A DNA stretch of 64,000 nucleotides. Origin: a virus. Below, one piece after another: positions 7,583-16,173 of the stretch (positions are counted from its first letter, which is position 1; the number at the start of each line of letters is the position of its first letter). The stretch spans positions 1 through 64,000 of the IMG/VR virus record IMGVR_UViG_3300021963_000090, one strand, 5' to 3'. Below the pieces are notes generated by a model. It did no database searches, was not told the DNA's origin, and was given only the letters and a program-made list of their open reading frames with translations. The translations under genes and the position numbers were made by a program.

Positions 7583-7722
7583 TTTCTAATCAACCCAAAC
7601 TTTTCTAAATACCTCTGTATGGTCATAGCAGAGACTTTGCATTCTGCAGCAATTTCTGTAACTGTTTTCTTTTGAACTACATACCTACGGTATAGCCAAG
7701 TTTGGCTTTGATATAATTTCAT
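7579..7722 (-). CDS. Small HTH DNA-binding protein
   Basis: 47 residues, MKLYQSQTWLYRRYV then KTVTEIAAECKVSAMTIQRYL and GLIRK. This is a complete helix-turn-helix of the type found at the N-terminus of recombinases and homing-type phage proteins, here standing alone. Both ends are ATGA-coupled: the start overlaps the RuvC-like stop and the stop overlaps the methyltransferase start. That fit makes it very likely to be a true gene. It probably binds DNA; its target is unknown. Confidence 0.75.
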   Translation of the reverse strand: MKLYQSQTWLYRRYVVQKKTVTEIAAECKVSAMTIQRYLEKFGLIRK

Positions 7723-8285
7723 CGCTCTGTCAACACCTTATTTGCATAATGGGCTATACCAAAAGAGTCAGCCACGTCAAAATCTTTTAAAAATAAATTA
7801 TACTTATTATTAAAATAATCTACTGTTCTTTGTTTACGCATATTACGCAATTGTGTTTTATACCACGAATCTGCATAACCTGGACTTTTTACTCTTATTG
7901 CCTGCTTTTCATCTTTCGTTGGGTTCTTATTTCCGATATATGCCTGCCAAGAACTAGGGGATATAGTAATAACGGAAGCGCCAGTAGACATAAGCTCAGC
8001 AATAACAACACCATAGACATACGACAATTTTATCACAGCATCTGGCGATCTGACAAGTATTGCTCCCTCTACGGCAATATAATCAGCCTTTAATTCATCA
8101 AGCATTACATGCATTTTCTTTTTAGCATCATATATTTTTTCGTATATATCTGCTCCAACAAACTCAATCTTGCCCCACTTTAAAGGCTTATCGTTTTCCA
8201 TCAAGCAAAAGGCTACGGAATTTGTAGACGCATCTATGCCCAATACACGGTTGGCTTTAGTCTTAACTAGTTCAGCTAATTTCAT
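7719..8285 (-). CDS. RuvC-like Holliday junction resolvase
   Basis: 188 residues with an RNase H-like fold: GIDASTNSVAFCL (first Asp, residues 17-29), a second acidic site in IAVEGAIL, and the final DVADSFGIAHYA near the end. These are the catalytic acidic positions of RuvC-type nucleases that cut branched DNA during recombination and before packaging. It lies between zinc-finger and HTH genes in the recombination block and overlaps both neighbours, so it is co-translated. Confidence 0.85.
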   Translation of the reverse strand: MKLAELVKTKANRVLGIDASTNSVAFCLMENDKPLKWGKIEFVGADIYEKIYDAKKKMHVMLDELKADYIAVEGAILVRSPDAVIKLSYVYGVVIAELMSTGASVITISPSSWQAYIGNKNPTKDEKQAIRVKSPGYADSWYKTQLRNMRKQRTVDYFNNKYNLFLKDFDVADSFGIAHYANKVLTER

Positions 8286-8550
8286 CTAGCATACCTTTTA
8301 TCTTAGATCTTTTAGTTATATCTATTTTCTTTTGACATGAGGCGCATAGGGTTGTTTCATTATATCTACTCAGTTGAGCATTACATTTTTTGCATCCACG
8401 AGCAGCACCATTTCGAATAGCTTTCTTTTCATAATACTTTTCCATGATTCTGCGATTTGTCGCAACTCTGCAACACTCATCAGTACAATATTTTTGATTG
8501 TGCGTCTTTGGCTCAAAGTCTTTGGCGCATTCTTTATTTGCACAAATCAT
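8272..8550 (-). CDS. Zinc-finger protein with multiple Cys pairs
   Basis: 92 residues. Two metal-binding parts are seen: an N-terminal one (C3, C8, YCTDECC near 22-27) and a C-terminal one (CKKC near 54, CASC near 69), separated by a basic helix (RRIMEKYYEKKA). It may bind nucleic acid. It is coupled by a 4-nt overlap to the Cas4-like nuclease gene upstream and by 14 nt to the RuvC-like gene, so a recombination accessory role is likely by position. The family is not named with confidence. Confidence 0.7.
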   Translation of the reverse strand: MICANKECAKDFEPKTHNQKYCTDECCRVATNRRIMEKYYEKKAIRNGAARGCKKCNAQLSRYNETTLCASCQKKIDITKRSKIKGMLDEIS

Positions 8551-9332
8551 AGCTTAGGGACCTTATATGATTCTATTTGAACTGTTCCTATAAGACCTGC
8601 ATAACATTCTTTTTTAATTGGGCAATACGTACATGGCATCTTAGATTTTGATGCTCCTTGTGGGCGCATTGGAAGATCTCCATCTTTAAAGTTATCCCAA
8701 ACTTCGCACATCCAAACAAATAGATCTTCAATTATTTCTGTATTTTTTTCATTCATTGAGATTGGAATAACAATAAGCTCTTGAGTATTCTTATTCTCAT
8801 ACAGGAAAAATCCTTCTTTAGCATTCTTTAGCTTCATATATGTAAGTAATTGAAGCATATGGTTTGGTGTAGGCTTCATCTCTGCCTGCCTTGCATCCCA
8901 GACTTCCTGCTTAGCCGTCTTGATTTCTCCAATAACCGTCTCGTTATCGTATTCCATAATCAAGTCTATGAAACCTCTAATCGGAGGATACTCGTTTATA
9001 ATTTCTTCTTCTTCTATTCTAAACTCTGGCATAGTGGCAATTAACTTCTGAAGTCTCTCGTGTGCCTGCGTTCCTTGTGCCATATTAGCAACAGCAACAG
9101 CATCGTTATCATCAATAAACATTGCTCCACTAAATGCCATATACCAATATCTTGGGCATGTGCCATGGCCGTATCCGAGGGAGCTTGGACTAAATGACTT
9201 CTTTGTCATCTCTCCGTCTGCACGTTTTGTATTACGATAGGATTCATCAAGCAACTGTGCAAACTTTTCTGGATCGAAGTGTTTGCCAGTATGCTTTTTA
9301 AATTTAAGATTCTTTACTATGTCTCTAGCCAT
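8547..9332 (-). CDS. Cas4/RecB-like PD-(D/E)XK exonuclease
   Basis: 261 residues. The nuclease core shows IRGFIDLIMEY (Asp), then VIGEIKTAKQ, the E-x-K pair. Four Cys are placed as in Fe-S-containing Cas4/AddB nucleases: one in GTCPRYWYM (about residue 55) and three in CTYCPIKKEC (about 234-243). Such enzymes trim DNA ends for recombination. In phages they sit, as here, with RecA and RuvC-like genes. There is no cas1/cas2 or repeat array nearby, so a CRISPR role is not suggested. Confidence 0.85.
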   Translation of the reverse strand: MARDIVKNLKFKKHTGKHFDPEKFAQLLDESYRNTKRADGEMTKKSFSPSSLGYGHGTCPRYWYMAFSGAMFIDDNDAVAVANMAQGTQAHERLQKLIATMPEFRIEEEEIINEYPPIRGFIDLIMEYDNETVIGEIKTAKQEVWDARQAEMKPTPNHMLQLLTYMKLKNAKEGFFLYENKNTQELIVIPISMNEKNTEIIEDLFVWMCEVWDNFKDGDLPMRPQGASKSKMPCTYCPIKKECYAGLIGTVQIESYKVPKL

Positions 9333-9409
9333 TATTTAATATCCTTCCAGAAAGCCGCCAATAAAAAAATAACGGGACCAAATATAACTAATGCTTGTAT
9401 CCAACTCAT
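9332..9409 (-). CDS. Tiny single-pass membrane protein
   Basis: 25 residues, MSWIQALVIFGPVIFLLAAF then WKDIK: one membrane helix with a basic end. It is coupled at both ends: its ATG overlaps the upstream stop as ATGA and its stop overlaps the nuclease ATG as TAATG. This precise nesting makes it a real gene in spite of its size. Function unknown. Confidence 0.6.
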   Translation of the reverse strand: MSWIQALVIFGPVIFLLAAFWKDIK

Positions 9410-9744
9410 GAGTTATACCTAACGACATACTTGAGTGCATCTACAAGTTTGTCTATGGACTCCTTTGCTGAATAGTAGATATTCTTTTTATTATTGTTTG
9501 TTGTACCAGCTTTATCTTTAGCTATAGTAGAATAATAAGAAGCCATCATGGAAAATTTTGTAGACATAGCCTGAAGCTCAATAATTAAATACGGGGCCTT
9601 TGCTGAAGGCACGTCTGGATTCATAAGAAGCTTTACAACAATTGATAAGGCTCTGTCTAATTGCTCATCTGCCATATACTCATGAAGATCATTGAACTCC
9701 GTAATTGAACTGATTAGTTCAAGGGTGTTCTTATCGTCCGCCAT
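9406..9744 (-). CDS. Uncharacterised helical protein
   Basis: 112 residues, predicted all helical (SSITEFNDLHEYMADEQL, later KESIDKLVDALKYVVRY), with no Cys, membrane segment or known motif. It lies in the recombination block and overlaps both neighbouring tiny membrane protein genes (14 nt upstream, 4 nt downstream). A role in a nucleoprotein complex is possible by context only. Confidence 0.6.
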   Translation of the reverse strand: MADDKNTLELISSITEFNDLHEYMADEQLDRALSIVVKLLMNPDVPSAKAPYLIIELQAMSTKFSMMASYYSTIAKDKAGTTNNNKKNIYYSAKESIDKLVDALKYVVRYNS

Positions 9745-9835
9745 TCTTAATCCTCTTATCTATTTTATCTATGAATAAGCCTAAGCCATATCCAACTACA
9801 AAACCTATCATCAAGCCCACCATAAACATTGTCAT
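9731..9835 (-). CDS. Tiny membrane protein
   Basis: 34 residues, MTMFMVGLMIGFVVGYGLGL then FIDKIDKRIKNGGR: one glycine-containing helix and a basic tail. The start overlaps the XapX-like stop as TAATG; the 3' end overlaps the next gene by 14 nt. Function unknown; it could pair with the XapX-like protein in the membrane. Confidence 0.55.
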   Translation of the reverse strand: MTMFMVGLMIGFVVGYGLGLFIDKIDKRIKNGGR

Positions 9836-9990
9836 TAGATAAACCTCTGAACTATTCCATACCCAATCCATAAACCAACAATACCCATTAGTCCAGCAAA
9901 TACTGGTGGTGCTGGAATTGGAAGTTTAAAGACACTAAAGATACCGCCGACTGCAATACCAGTTAAAGTTGTATATAAAATTTCTTTCAT
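9835..9990 (-). CDS. XapX-domain membrane protein
   Basis: 51 residues with two hydrophobic segments joined by KLPIPAPPVFAGLMGIVGLW, the hallmark of the XapX/DUF1427 family (glycine-rich helix, LPIPAPP, second helix). Known members are small bacterial membrane proteins of unknown role. Finding one in a phage replication block is unusual. It is coupled by ATGA to the upstream 42-residue gene and by TAATG to the downstream tiny membrane gene. Confidence 0.75.
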   Translation of the reverse strand: MKEILYTTLTGIAVGGIFSVFKLPIPAPPVFAGLMGIVGLWIGYGIVQRFI

Positions 9991-10115
9991 TTCTTTACCT
10001 TTTTATGATTTGGTGTATATGGACCAACTATCGATCTAATTGTTCCGTCCTTACGAATCTTTACAATCATACCATTTTTAATAATAGTATCGTTAAACCT
10101 ACGCTTGTTGGCCAT
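9987..10115 (-). CDS. Small basic protein
   Basis: 42 residues, basic (MANKRRFNDTIIKNG, then VKIRKDGTIRSIVGP), with a short beta-hairpin-like centre. GGGAGGA precedes the ATG by about 6 nt and the stop overlaps the XapX-like start. It could bind nucleic acid; family unknown. Confidence 0.55.
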   Translation of the reverse strand: MANKRRFNDTIIKNGMIVKIRKDGTIRSIVGPYTPNHKKVKK

Positions 10116-10413
10116 TGTTGTCCTCCCAAAACTGGATCAGCTCTTCTAAAACTGCCCACTCAATAATTCCAAGACGAACCTTGGAATCTGTTCCAATAAT
10201 AATTTTTAGTGCTGGGTGCATATCTCTACTAACTTTAAAGGTGTCTGTGCATATCTTAGACCATACGGGCTTGTTTAACGCAAATGAAGCAGAAGCTTCT
10301 TTATAATCTACAAGAAACTGCTTCCATTTAGCATCACCCTTTTGATAATCACCACGTCCAGAATTTTTTTGAGCCTTAGCGCCATCACGCTTTACTTCAG
10401 ATCTTTCTGACAT
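10099..10413 (-). CDS. Uncharacterised protein in recombination block
   Basis: 104 residues. The basic, polar N-terminus (KRDGAKAQKNSGRGDYQKGD) is probably disordered; the rest is a compact helical domain ending in LEELIQFWEDNNGQQA. The ATG overlaps the upstream zinc-ribbon stop as TAATG. Basic N-terminus and position after recA suggest nucleic-acid contact, by inference only. Confidence 0.6.
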   Translation of the reverse strand: MSERSEVKRDGAKAQKNSGRGDYQKGDAKWKQFLVDYKEASASFALNKPVWSKICTDTFKVSRDMHPALKIIIGTDSKVRLGIIEWAVLEELIQFWEDNNGQQA

Positions 10414-10601
10414 TAGCCCACCACATAAGAATTTTTATGTCCATCTGGACAATCCCAAGATATGGTACGCTCTGATGCATTCCAAAAATATTCTTCAGAA
10501 TCTTTATCACATTTACCACAAGGCTTTCTGCCACCCATTCTTTCTAATTCTGGAGACATAACCTTTTCTGGTTTAGATATAAATTCATTAAGATCTGGCA
10601 C
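10413..10601 (-). CDS. Small zinc-ribbon protein
   Basis: 62 residues from a GTG start (read MPDLNEFISK) that has AGGAGG 6 nt upstream; the longer ATG reading lacks such a site and would overlap recA by 38 nt. One CGKC pair near residue 28 and a single later Cys in WDCPDGH, plus His, could form a zinc ribbon. It overlaps the 3' end of recA by 14 nt, so it is translated with it. Function unknown. Confidence 0.6.
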   Translation of the reverse strand: MPDLNEFISKPEKVMSPELERMGGRKPCGKCDKDSEEYFWNASERTISWDCPDGHKNSYVVG

Positions 10602-11592
10602 GAATATCCTCCTGTAGCTTTTCAACTACATCTGGGTTATCACGAAGGTACTGCACTGCCTTTGCTCTACCCTGGAATCTTTCACCATTGACGGTGTACC
10701 AAGCGCCACCTTTTTCCACGACTCCGCACATTTCTGCAACATCTAATGTCTCTCCAATCAGATCTATACCAAGAACATCCCCTTGGTAGTAGAAGTCGTA
10801 CTGTCCCGATAAATTAGGGGGGCCGACTTTGTTGTAATCAATAATCCAATTAACTGGTCTTCCGACTCTTTGTTCAATAATCTTGTCGCCAACTTTAACG
10901 CCAGCCTTAATAGCATTTGCTTCAGCCTCAGACGACCAAAGTTTAATGACGGTTGAAGAAAAGAACTTGACTGCCATGCCACCTGTGGGGATGTGACTAG
11001 CATGCATAGATCCAAATTGGTTTCGTTGTTGTGAGATGAGAACAAGTAGTGTGTTTTTGTTTGCATAGTTTAACATCTTGACTGCGTGGGTCATATCCTT
11101 TGCTTCAGCGCCGATTTGCTTTGTATCCTGCAAATCTTTCATTTCATTTCCATCTTTTTCAAAGTAGATGGCTGGGAGCAATGCTGAAATAGAGTCAACT
11201 ACAATTAAATCAACTCCTGCATCCATAAGCTTTGTAGCAACATCTACCATATCATTTACTGTTTTTGCTGGTGAATAGATAAGCTTTTCTGAATCTACAC
11301 CTAGTAATTCTGCCCATGCTGGATCATAAGAATGCTCTGCATCAATCCAGGCACAAGTCTTACCTTCTTTTTGAGCCAATGCTATCATCTGTAGACAAAA
11401 GGAAGATTTACCAGCAGACTTATTTCCCCATACAAGAATTTGTCTTCCATAGGCAAGCCCGCCTCTTAGCGCTAAGTTTAATCCAATACTAGGAGTTGAC
11501 TGCTTGTCTACATTAACGCTGACAGCAGACTGAACTCTTGCTCTGGTTTTTGGATCTAATTTAGCTAATATATCATCTAATACAATTTCCAT
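10588..11592 (-). CDS. recA: RecA-like recombinase
   Basis: 334 residues with the RecA core: Walker A GNKSAGKS at about 56-63, the catalytic region around CAWIDAEHSYD, Walker B LIVVDSISALLP, and the DNA-binding loop L2 region with QQRNQFGSMHASHIPTGG. It is close to bacterial RecA length though shorter at the C-terminus, and would drive strand exchange for phage recombination and repair. It is transcribed from an extended -10 promoter just upstream. Nearby Cas4-like and RuvC-like nucleases complete a recombination set. Confidence 0.93.
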   Translation of the reverse strand: MEIVLDDILAKLDPKTRARVQSAVSVNVDKQSTPSIGLNLALRGGLAYGRQILVWGNKSAGKSSFCLQMIALAQKEGKTCAWIDAEHSYDPAWAELLGVDSEKLIYSPAKTVNDMVDVATKLMDAGVDLIVVDSISALLPAIYFEKDGNEMKDLQDTKQIGAEAKDMTHAVKMLNYANKNTLLVLISQQRNQFGSMHASHIPTGGMAVKFFSSTVIKLWSSEAEANAIKAGVKVGDKIIEQRVGRPVNWIIDYNKVGPPNLSGQYDFYYQGDVLGIDLIGETLDVAEMCGVVEKGGAWYTVNGERFQGRAKAVQYLRDNPDVVEKLQEDIRARS

Positions 11593-11616
11593 TATTATTC
11601 TTTCTTCTCTCTACTC

Positions 11617-11622
11617 ATTATA
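11617..11622 (-). promoter_or_regulatory. Extended -10 promoter for recA
   Basis: TGCTATAAT between the MazG-like gene and recA, followed by a short purine-rich leader (GAGAGAAGAAAG) that can serve as ribosome site. Confidence 0.5.
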
Positions 11623-11625
11623 GCA

Positions 11626-11973
11626 TTAAAATAAATTACCGTGAAGTCTTGGACGCTCTTTATTTTTATTAATCTTTGCTTCCAGTACATCATCTAGGCT
11701 GTGCAAAATTTGTTCTTCATTTCTCATTGCAGCGTAAACATCTAATAGTCTGATAATAACATCAGCCATTTCTTCTACAATTTGCTCACTACCCTTAGTC
11801 TTTCTAATTGCTTCTAGTACTTCAGTAACTTCTGAATGTACAAGCGCAAGTTTGTTTCCAATCTTGTCATGAGAATATTCTCCATCCCAGAACCCCTTTT
11901 CTTTTGCTGTTTCATGAAGCATTGCCGCCAATGCGTCTAGTCCGTATTCTGTTAATATATCACTCTGTGTCAT
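11626..11973 (-). CDS. MazG-like NTP pyrophosphohydrolase
   Basis: 115 residues. The all-alpha NTP pyrophosphatase pattern is present: KLALVHSEVTEVLEAIRKTK (the E-x-x-E motif) and EEMADVIIRLLDVYAAM (E-x-x-D). These acidic residues bind Mg2+ and the enzyme hydrolyses nucleoside triphosphates. Phage MazG proteins are thought to clean or rebalance nucleotide pools. It overlaps the upstream small gene by 14 nt and is two genes downstream of the polymerase. Confidence 0.85.
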   Translation of the reverse strand: MTQSDILTEYGLDALAAMLHETAKEKGFWDGEYSHDKIGNKLALVHSEVTEVLEAIRKTKGSEQIVEEMADVIIRLLDVYAAMRNEEQILHSLDDVLEAKINKNKERPRLHGNLF

Positions 11974-12163
11974 TTTTCTCTCTTAAACTAAATGTAAATG
12001 ATGGGCCTTCCTCATCATAATCAATTACTAATTCCTTTTCTGACGTTCCAGCATCTAAAAATCTTAACGTTGGAACTGTAAGCTTTTTATACTCCTCTAG
12101 TACTGCTACCAAAACTTGATTAATGCTTATTGAAGTAACCAAGCCCTCGATATCTTGTGTCAT
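11960..12163 (-). CDS. Uncharacterised small protein
   Basis: 67 residues, starting MTQDIEGLVTSISINQ, then VPTLRFLDAG and a beta-rich acidic end (ELVIDYDEEGPSFTFSLRE). The ATG overlaps the polymerase stop as ATGA. No motif is recognised; co-translation with the polymerase suggests a replication role. Confidence 0.55.
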   Translation of the reverse strand: MTQDIEGLVTSISINQVLVAVLEEYKKLTVPTLRFLDAGTSEKELVIDYDEEGPSFTFSLREKNDTE

Positions 12164-15100
12164 TTTATTTCCTTAATCATCAGGGTTCCGTCATCAAGTT
12201 TGGATAGTATTACCTGACATTTCATTCCCTCACGCATTTTTGCTAAGGCAATCTTATACATACTAGAGAAAACAATAGCTCTAGTTAAATTTTTATCTCT
12301 ATCAGATAGGACTATGTGAGCCATAGTCTTTCCTGCCTTTGTCTTATAAGGTGTAAAGTTTACCACAGTATACTCGTTGTCGGCAAGGTCGTATTCTTTG
12401 CGATATAAATAGTCTACAAATATATCTGTGGATTTTGGATCTATATCACTAACCTTAATATACTTTGCAATACGATTATCTCCTACAAGAATAAAGTACA
12501 TTTGATTTGTTTCTATAGGGGTCTGCTCATTATGAAATAGACCAATTGAACCAGTCTCATCTACCAACTCCACTCTAGCCCACCCGTTTCCACGCTTGAT
12601 TGATTTAACCATACCAAACATTACGAATGAACCTAGATCGTCAAACTCTGATATTGGTCTTGCTTGTGCTTTAATTCTTGGTGGCAGATCTAAACTAAAT
12701 GTAGGAATTCCTAAGAATTCGTAGTAGTTTTCTTTTTCAGTTCCCTGCCGTGCATTATCGTCAAAAGCAGCACCGCCAATGGCGTTGAGAGCACTAACAG
12801 CCCTGCTGTTAATACCGCTACCTTTTTTAGACGACTTTTCAATAAAGTCTTTGTAGCTTTCATATGGCCTCTTCTCTATTATTTTATTTGCAATGCTATC
12901 TGAAATAAATTTAACTTCTGCCAACCCAAATCTAATAGCCTCCTTCTGCAATGAGAAATAAACATCAGACTCGTTGATATGCGGAAGCAATACCTTAAGA
13001 CCAAGTCTCTTAGCTTCAATTAGATATTCTGTTCTCGCATCCTTGTCATTTTCATTTTTAAGAATTGAAAACATAAACTCTAATGGATAATAAGTTTTTA
13101 ACCATGCTGTTTGATATGAGAGCATAGAGTAGGCAACAGCGTGAGAACGGTTAAAAGAATACCCAGCATGTGCTTCAAAGTCGTGCCACAGGTGCTGAGC
13201 CTGCTTCTTACTAATATGCTTTTCTGCACCCTCAATAAACTTATCCTTAAATTGATCAAACTCGGTTGCATCTTTCTTCTTACCGATAATCTTTCTAACC
13301 TTGTCGGCCTCTGACCAAGTCATTCCGCCCAAGTGTACGCATGCCTGCATAACCTGCTCTTGATAAATAATCACACCATAAGTATTTTCTGTAAAAGGCT
13401 TCATGATTGGGTGAACATATTCAACTGCTTCCTCGCCATGCTTTCTTTTAATATAAGACGCCCCTACAGTATTCATTGCGCCTGGACGAACCAATGCGTT
13501 AGATGCTGCAAGATCTTCAAACTTATCTACACCCATCTTAATAAGAAGGTTGGTATACGGAGTTGCTTCAGCTTGGAACACACCCTTTGTATACCCTTCG
13601 CTCAGAGTTTTGTATACTGCCTTATCGTCTAAAGAAATTTCTGATAAATTAATATCTTTACCTGTTCTATCTTTAATAGACTTTAAGGTATCGGAAATAA
13701 CAGATAGTGTTTTTAGGCCAAGAGCATCGAGCTTAATTAGACCAATGTCTGCAACAGTATCCATGTCATAAGCAACTACTGGGATACGACCAGAAACTTT
13801 ATCTTGGGCATCTTCACGAGACTCAACTGGCGCATACTTTCTAATATCATCCTTAGCAACAACAACTCCTGCTGCGTGAACCCCTACGCTTCGGATCTTT
13901 CCACGTAGTCTTTCTGCAAGCCAAACAACTTCTGGGTATTTAATTCTAAACTCTTTAGTATTTGGAGACTCAATAAAGTCTTCAAAGGTATCAATAGATT
14001 TCATTGCACGATTAACATCTGAAAGTGGAACCATAAATACACGAGCAGCATCACGAACAACTCCTTTATCTTTAAAGTAAGTGTATGTGGAGATAGATGC
14101 AACGTGCTTAAACTTTTTCTTTAGATAATCTTTAACTTCTTTACGACGGCGGTCTTCAAAGTCTGTATCAATATCTGGAAAGTCATTACGTTCTGGATTA
14201 ATAAAGCGGAAAAACAGTAAGTCATATTCAATTGGATCAACATCTGTAATACCTAATGAATAACAAACTAAAGATCCAGCGGCAGAACCACGACCTGGTC
14301 CAACCATAATATTATTATCCTTTGCCCAGTTAACCATATCCGCTACAACCAAGAAATAAGAAGCAAATGCCTTATCCTTAATAACGGATAGCTCTTCTTC
14401 AAGTCTGTCCAAGTAGACCTTATCCTTGTCCAGATCTAGCCTCTTAAGGCCTTCTAAGGCCATCTGAGCCAGTTTCTGGTCAGCATTGGTCTTAGGGACA
14501 GGGAGTAGGTCTAGACCCCTGTTAAAATCGTATTCTCCAATTTTAGAGGCTATATCCATAGTATTATCAAATATGTCTGTTCGATTAATCCCTGATTTTT
14601 TGAAGTCTGCCTCTATCTCATCTCTAGTCTGAATGAATAGATTGTAATCTACGAATGATATCTTTCTATCTGGATAAAGATAGTTAAATCTATCTAACAT
14701 ATCTTTCATCTGACGAGACATTTCAAAGTCTGCTTCTTTATCTGACTTAGGAGATGTAGATAATATGAGCATTGCTTCTTCTAGAATGCGGTCTTCTTCT
14801 TTAGCAAAGTGGGCATCTCCTGTTGCCACCGCTTTAATTTTAAGTTCATCTGCTAGGCTTAATAGCCCCTCGTTTATTTCTTTCGGATTGTGAGATTGAA
14901 CCTCAATATAAAAATCATCACCGAAAGTTTTCTTAAAATCTTTGAGAATAAGTTTAGCTTCAGAGAACTCATTCTTCTCGATGCACTTAGAGATAAGCCC
15001 ATTGAGGCATCCAGAAAGGACAATAATACCTTCAGCATATTCTTTTAATACCTCTCTGTCGATTCTTGGCTTATGATAGAAGCCTTCATTCCAAGCAAGT

Positions 15101-15426
15101 TCCTGTAGTGTGTTTATGTTCTCTAAGCCTTTTTTATTTTTAGCCAGAAGAATAATATGATTATAAGCCTGAATAGACTTATCTGTTTTAGAGGAGCGAT
15201 CAAATCTATCTGTTGGTGAGATGTACGCTTCTACTCCCAGGATTGGCTTTATGCCTTGCTCCTGACATGCTATCTGCATTTCACGATGAGAGGACAATGT
15301 ACCGTGATCTGTTATTGCTAATGCTGTTTGACCAGCATCTTTTGCTGCCTTTACAAGTTCGGCAGGAGAGTTAAGACCATCCATCAATGAATAATATGAA
15401 TGCACATGTAAGTGTGTGAATGACAT
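12160..15426 (-). CDS. dnaE: DNA polymerase III alpha subunit (DnaE type)
   Basis: 1,088 residues. The N-terminal PHP domain begins HLHVHSYYSLMDG and continues ITDHGTL and GVEAYIS. The palm shows GPGRGSAAGSLVCYS (about 376-390) and PDIDTDFEDRRR (about 417-428), the catalytic Asp motif of C-family polymerases. Thumb, fingers and a C-terminal OB-fold follow. It replicates the phage genome with the neighbouring primase and helicase. It lacks a DnaQ-like exonuclease insertion, so it is of the DnaE rather than PolC type. Ribosome site GGAGA upstream. Confidence 0.95.
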   Translation of the reverse strand: MSFTHLHVHSYYSLMDGLNSPAELVKAAKDAGQTALAITDHGTLSSHREMQIACQEQGIKPILGVEAYISPTDRFDRSSKTDKSIQAYNHIILLAKNKKGLENINTLQELAWNEGFYHKPRIDREVLKEYAEGIIVLSGCLNGLISKCIEKNEFSEAKLILKDFKKTFGDDFYIEVQSHNPKEINEGLLSLADELKIKAVATGDAHFAKEEDRILEEAMLILSTSPKSDKEADFEMSRQMKDMLDRFNYLYPDRKISFVDYNLFIQTRDEIEADFKKSGINRTDIFDNTMDIASKIGEYDFNRGLDLLPVPKTNADQKLAQMALEGLKRLDLDKDKVYLDRLEEELSVIKDKAFASYFLVVADMVNWAKDNNIMVGPGRGSAAGSLVCYSLGITDVDPIEYDLLFFRFINPERNDFPDIDTDFEDRRRKEVKDYLKKKFKHVASISTYTYFKDKGVVRDAARVFMVPLSDVNRAMKSIDTFEDFIESPNTKEFRIKYPEVVWLAERLRGKIRSVGVHAAGVVVAKDDIRKYAPVESREDAQDKVSGRIPVVAYDMDTVADIGLIKLDALGLKTLSVISDTLKSIKDRTGKDINLSEISLDDKAVYKTLSEGYTKGVFQAEATPYTNLLIKMGVDKFEDLAASNALVRPGAMNTVGASYIKRKHGEEAVEYVHPIMKPFTENTYGVIIYQEQVMQACVHLGGMTWSEADKVRKIIGKKKDATEFDQFKDKFIEGAEKHISKKQAQHLWHDFEAHAGYSFNRSHAVAYSMLSYQTAWLKTYYPLEFMFSILKNENDKDARTEYLIEAKRLGLKVLLPHINESDVYFSLQKEAIRFGLAEVKFISDSIANKIIEKRPYESYKDFIEKSSKKGSGINSRAVSALNAIGGAAFDDNARQGTEKENYYEFLGIPTFSLDLPPRIKAQARPISEFDDLGSFVMFGMVKSIKRGNGWARVELVDETGSIGLFHNEQTPIETNQMYFILVGDNRIAKYIKVSDIDPKSTDIFVDYLYRKEYDLADNEYTVVNFTPYKTKAGKTMAHIVLSDRDKNLTRAIVFSSMYKIALAKMREGMKCQVILSKLDDGTLMIKEIK

Positions 15427-15450
15427 TAACTCTCCGCCTTTAACTTTGTA

Positions 15451-16122
15451 TTACCAGTCTACGCTGCTTGATGTAGCAGAAGACTCTTCGTTACCACCAT
15501 TTTCTCCCATATAGAAAGCTTCTTGCTCTGCATATGGAACGTGACGAACTGCTGTCTTTTCAAGATCAAACAATTCAAGGCTTGCAAAATCGAATGGTGT
15601 TTCATCCTTAGCAAGCGGAATGATTGTGTAACTGGTATCTGTTTTGGTTCCGTTACGCTTAATGCGCCACATTAGGTTAGTAATGCTTCCCATTTCGCCA
15701 GCGTATTCAATCAAGGTAGGTGTGATTGTCTTACCACTGGTTCCCTGAGATAGAATTGCAACATACGGCTCTTCTTTACCGTCGTCAACCAATACATTGA
15801 TGTATAAGCGTGTTCTGGCCTTCCAGCCAGCCTTTGGATCCTTGCGATGCTGTTCATTTGCCCAATCACGGCCTTCAGACTCCATTGTATCTAGAGCCTT
15901 GCGACGGTAATCCTTTGGGTTTGTGTGCTCTAGTGCGATAAAACCGCAACCAAGCTTGTCGTTATAATTTGGTGAATCTGGATCTAGTTCCTGGAGGAAT
16001 CTAATCTTTACGCTTTCGCCGTCTTCAACCTTAAGCCAGCGGGCCTTGTTGTCATCGCCACCACTGTAGGTAGGCTTATCTAACGCTTTGTTTAGGTCTT
16101 TTAGACCCTTTACTATACTCAT
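15451..16122 (-). CDS. Single-stranded DNA-binding protein
   Basis: 223 residues. A central beta-rich domain with aromatic and basic residues (RWLKVEDGESVKIRFLQEL, WKARTRLYINVLVDDG) is followed by a flexible Ser/Glu tail ending in SSSVDW. That is like the acidic tips by which SSBs recruit partners. It lies between the polymerase and primase genes, where phages often encode their own SSB. It has its own promoter and a leader that may form a hairpin. It is not clearly of the OB-SSB family by eye, so the call rests on architecture plus context. Confidence 0.65.
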   Translation of the reverse strand: MSIVKGLKDLNKALDKPTYSGGDDNKARWLKVEDGESVKIRFLQELDPDSPNYNDKLGCGFIALEHTNPKDYRRKALDTMESEGRDWANEQHRKDPKAGWKARTRLYINVLVDDGKEEPYVAILSQGTSGKTITPTLIEYAGEMGSITNLMWRIKRNGTKTDTSYTIIPLAKDETPFDFASLELFDLEKTAVRHVPYAEQEAFYMGENGGNEESSATSSSVDW

Positions 16123-16167
16123 TTATTCTCCTTTATAGTTGATGGTATATATCCATCTGTATTTGTC

Positions 16168-16173
16168 ATTATA
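16168..16173 (-). promoter_or_regulatory. Extended -10 promoter and hairpin leader for SSB
   Basis: TGATATAAT overlies the end of the primase gene. The leader of about 40 nt contains an inverted repeat, GATGG/CCATC at 16141-16157, before the AAAGGAG ribosome site. It could be a binding site for autoregulation, by analogy with other phage SSBs; this is inference. Confidence 0.45.

Noticed and set aside
8547-9332. Cas4-like protein as part of a CRISPR system
   Set aside because: No repeats, cas1 or cas2 in the window; Cas4-like exonucleases are common phage recombination genes.
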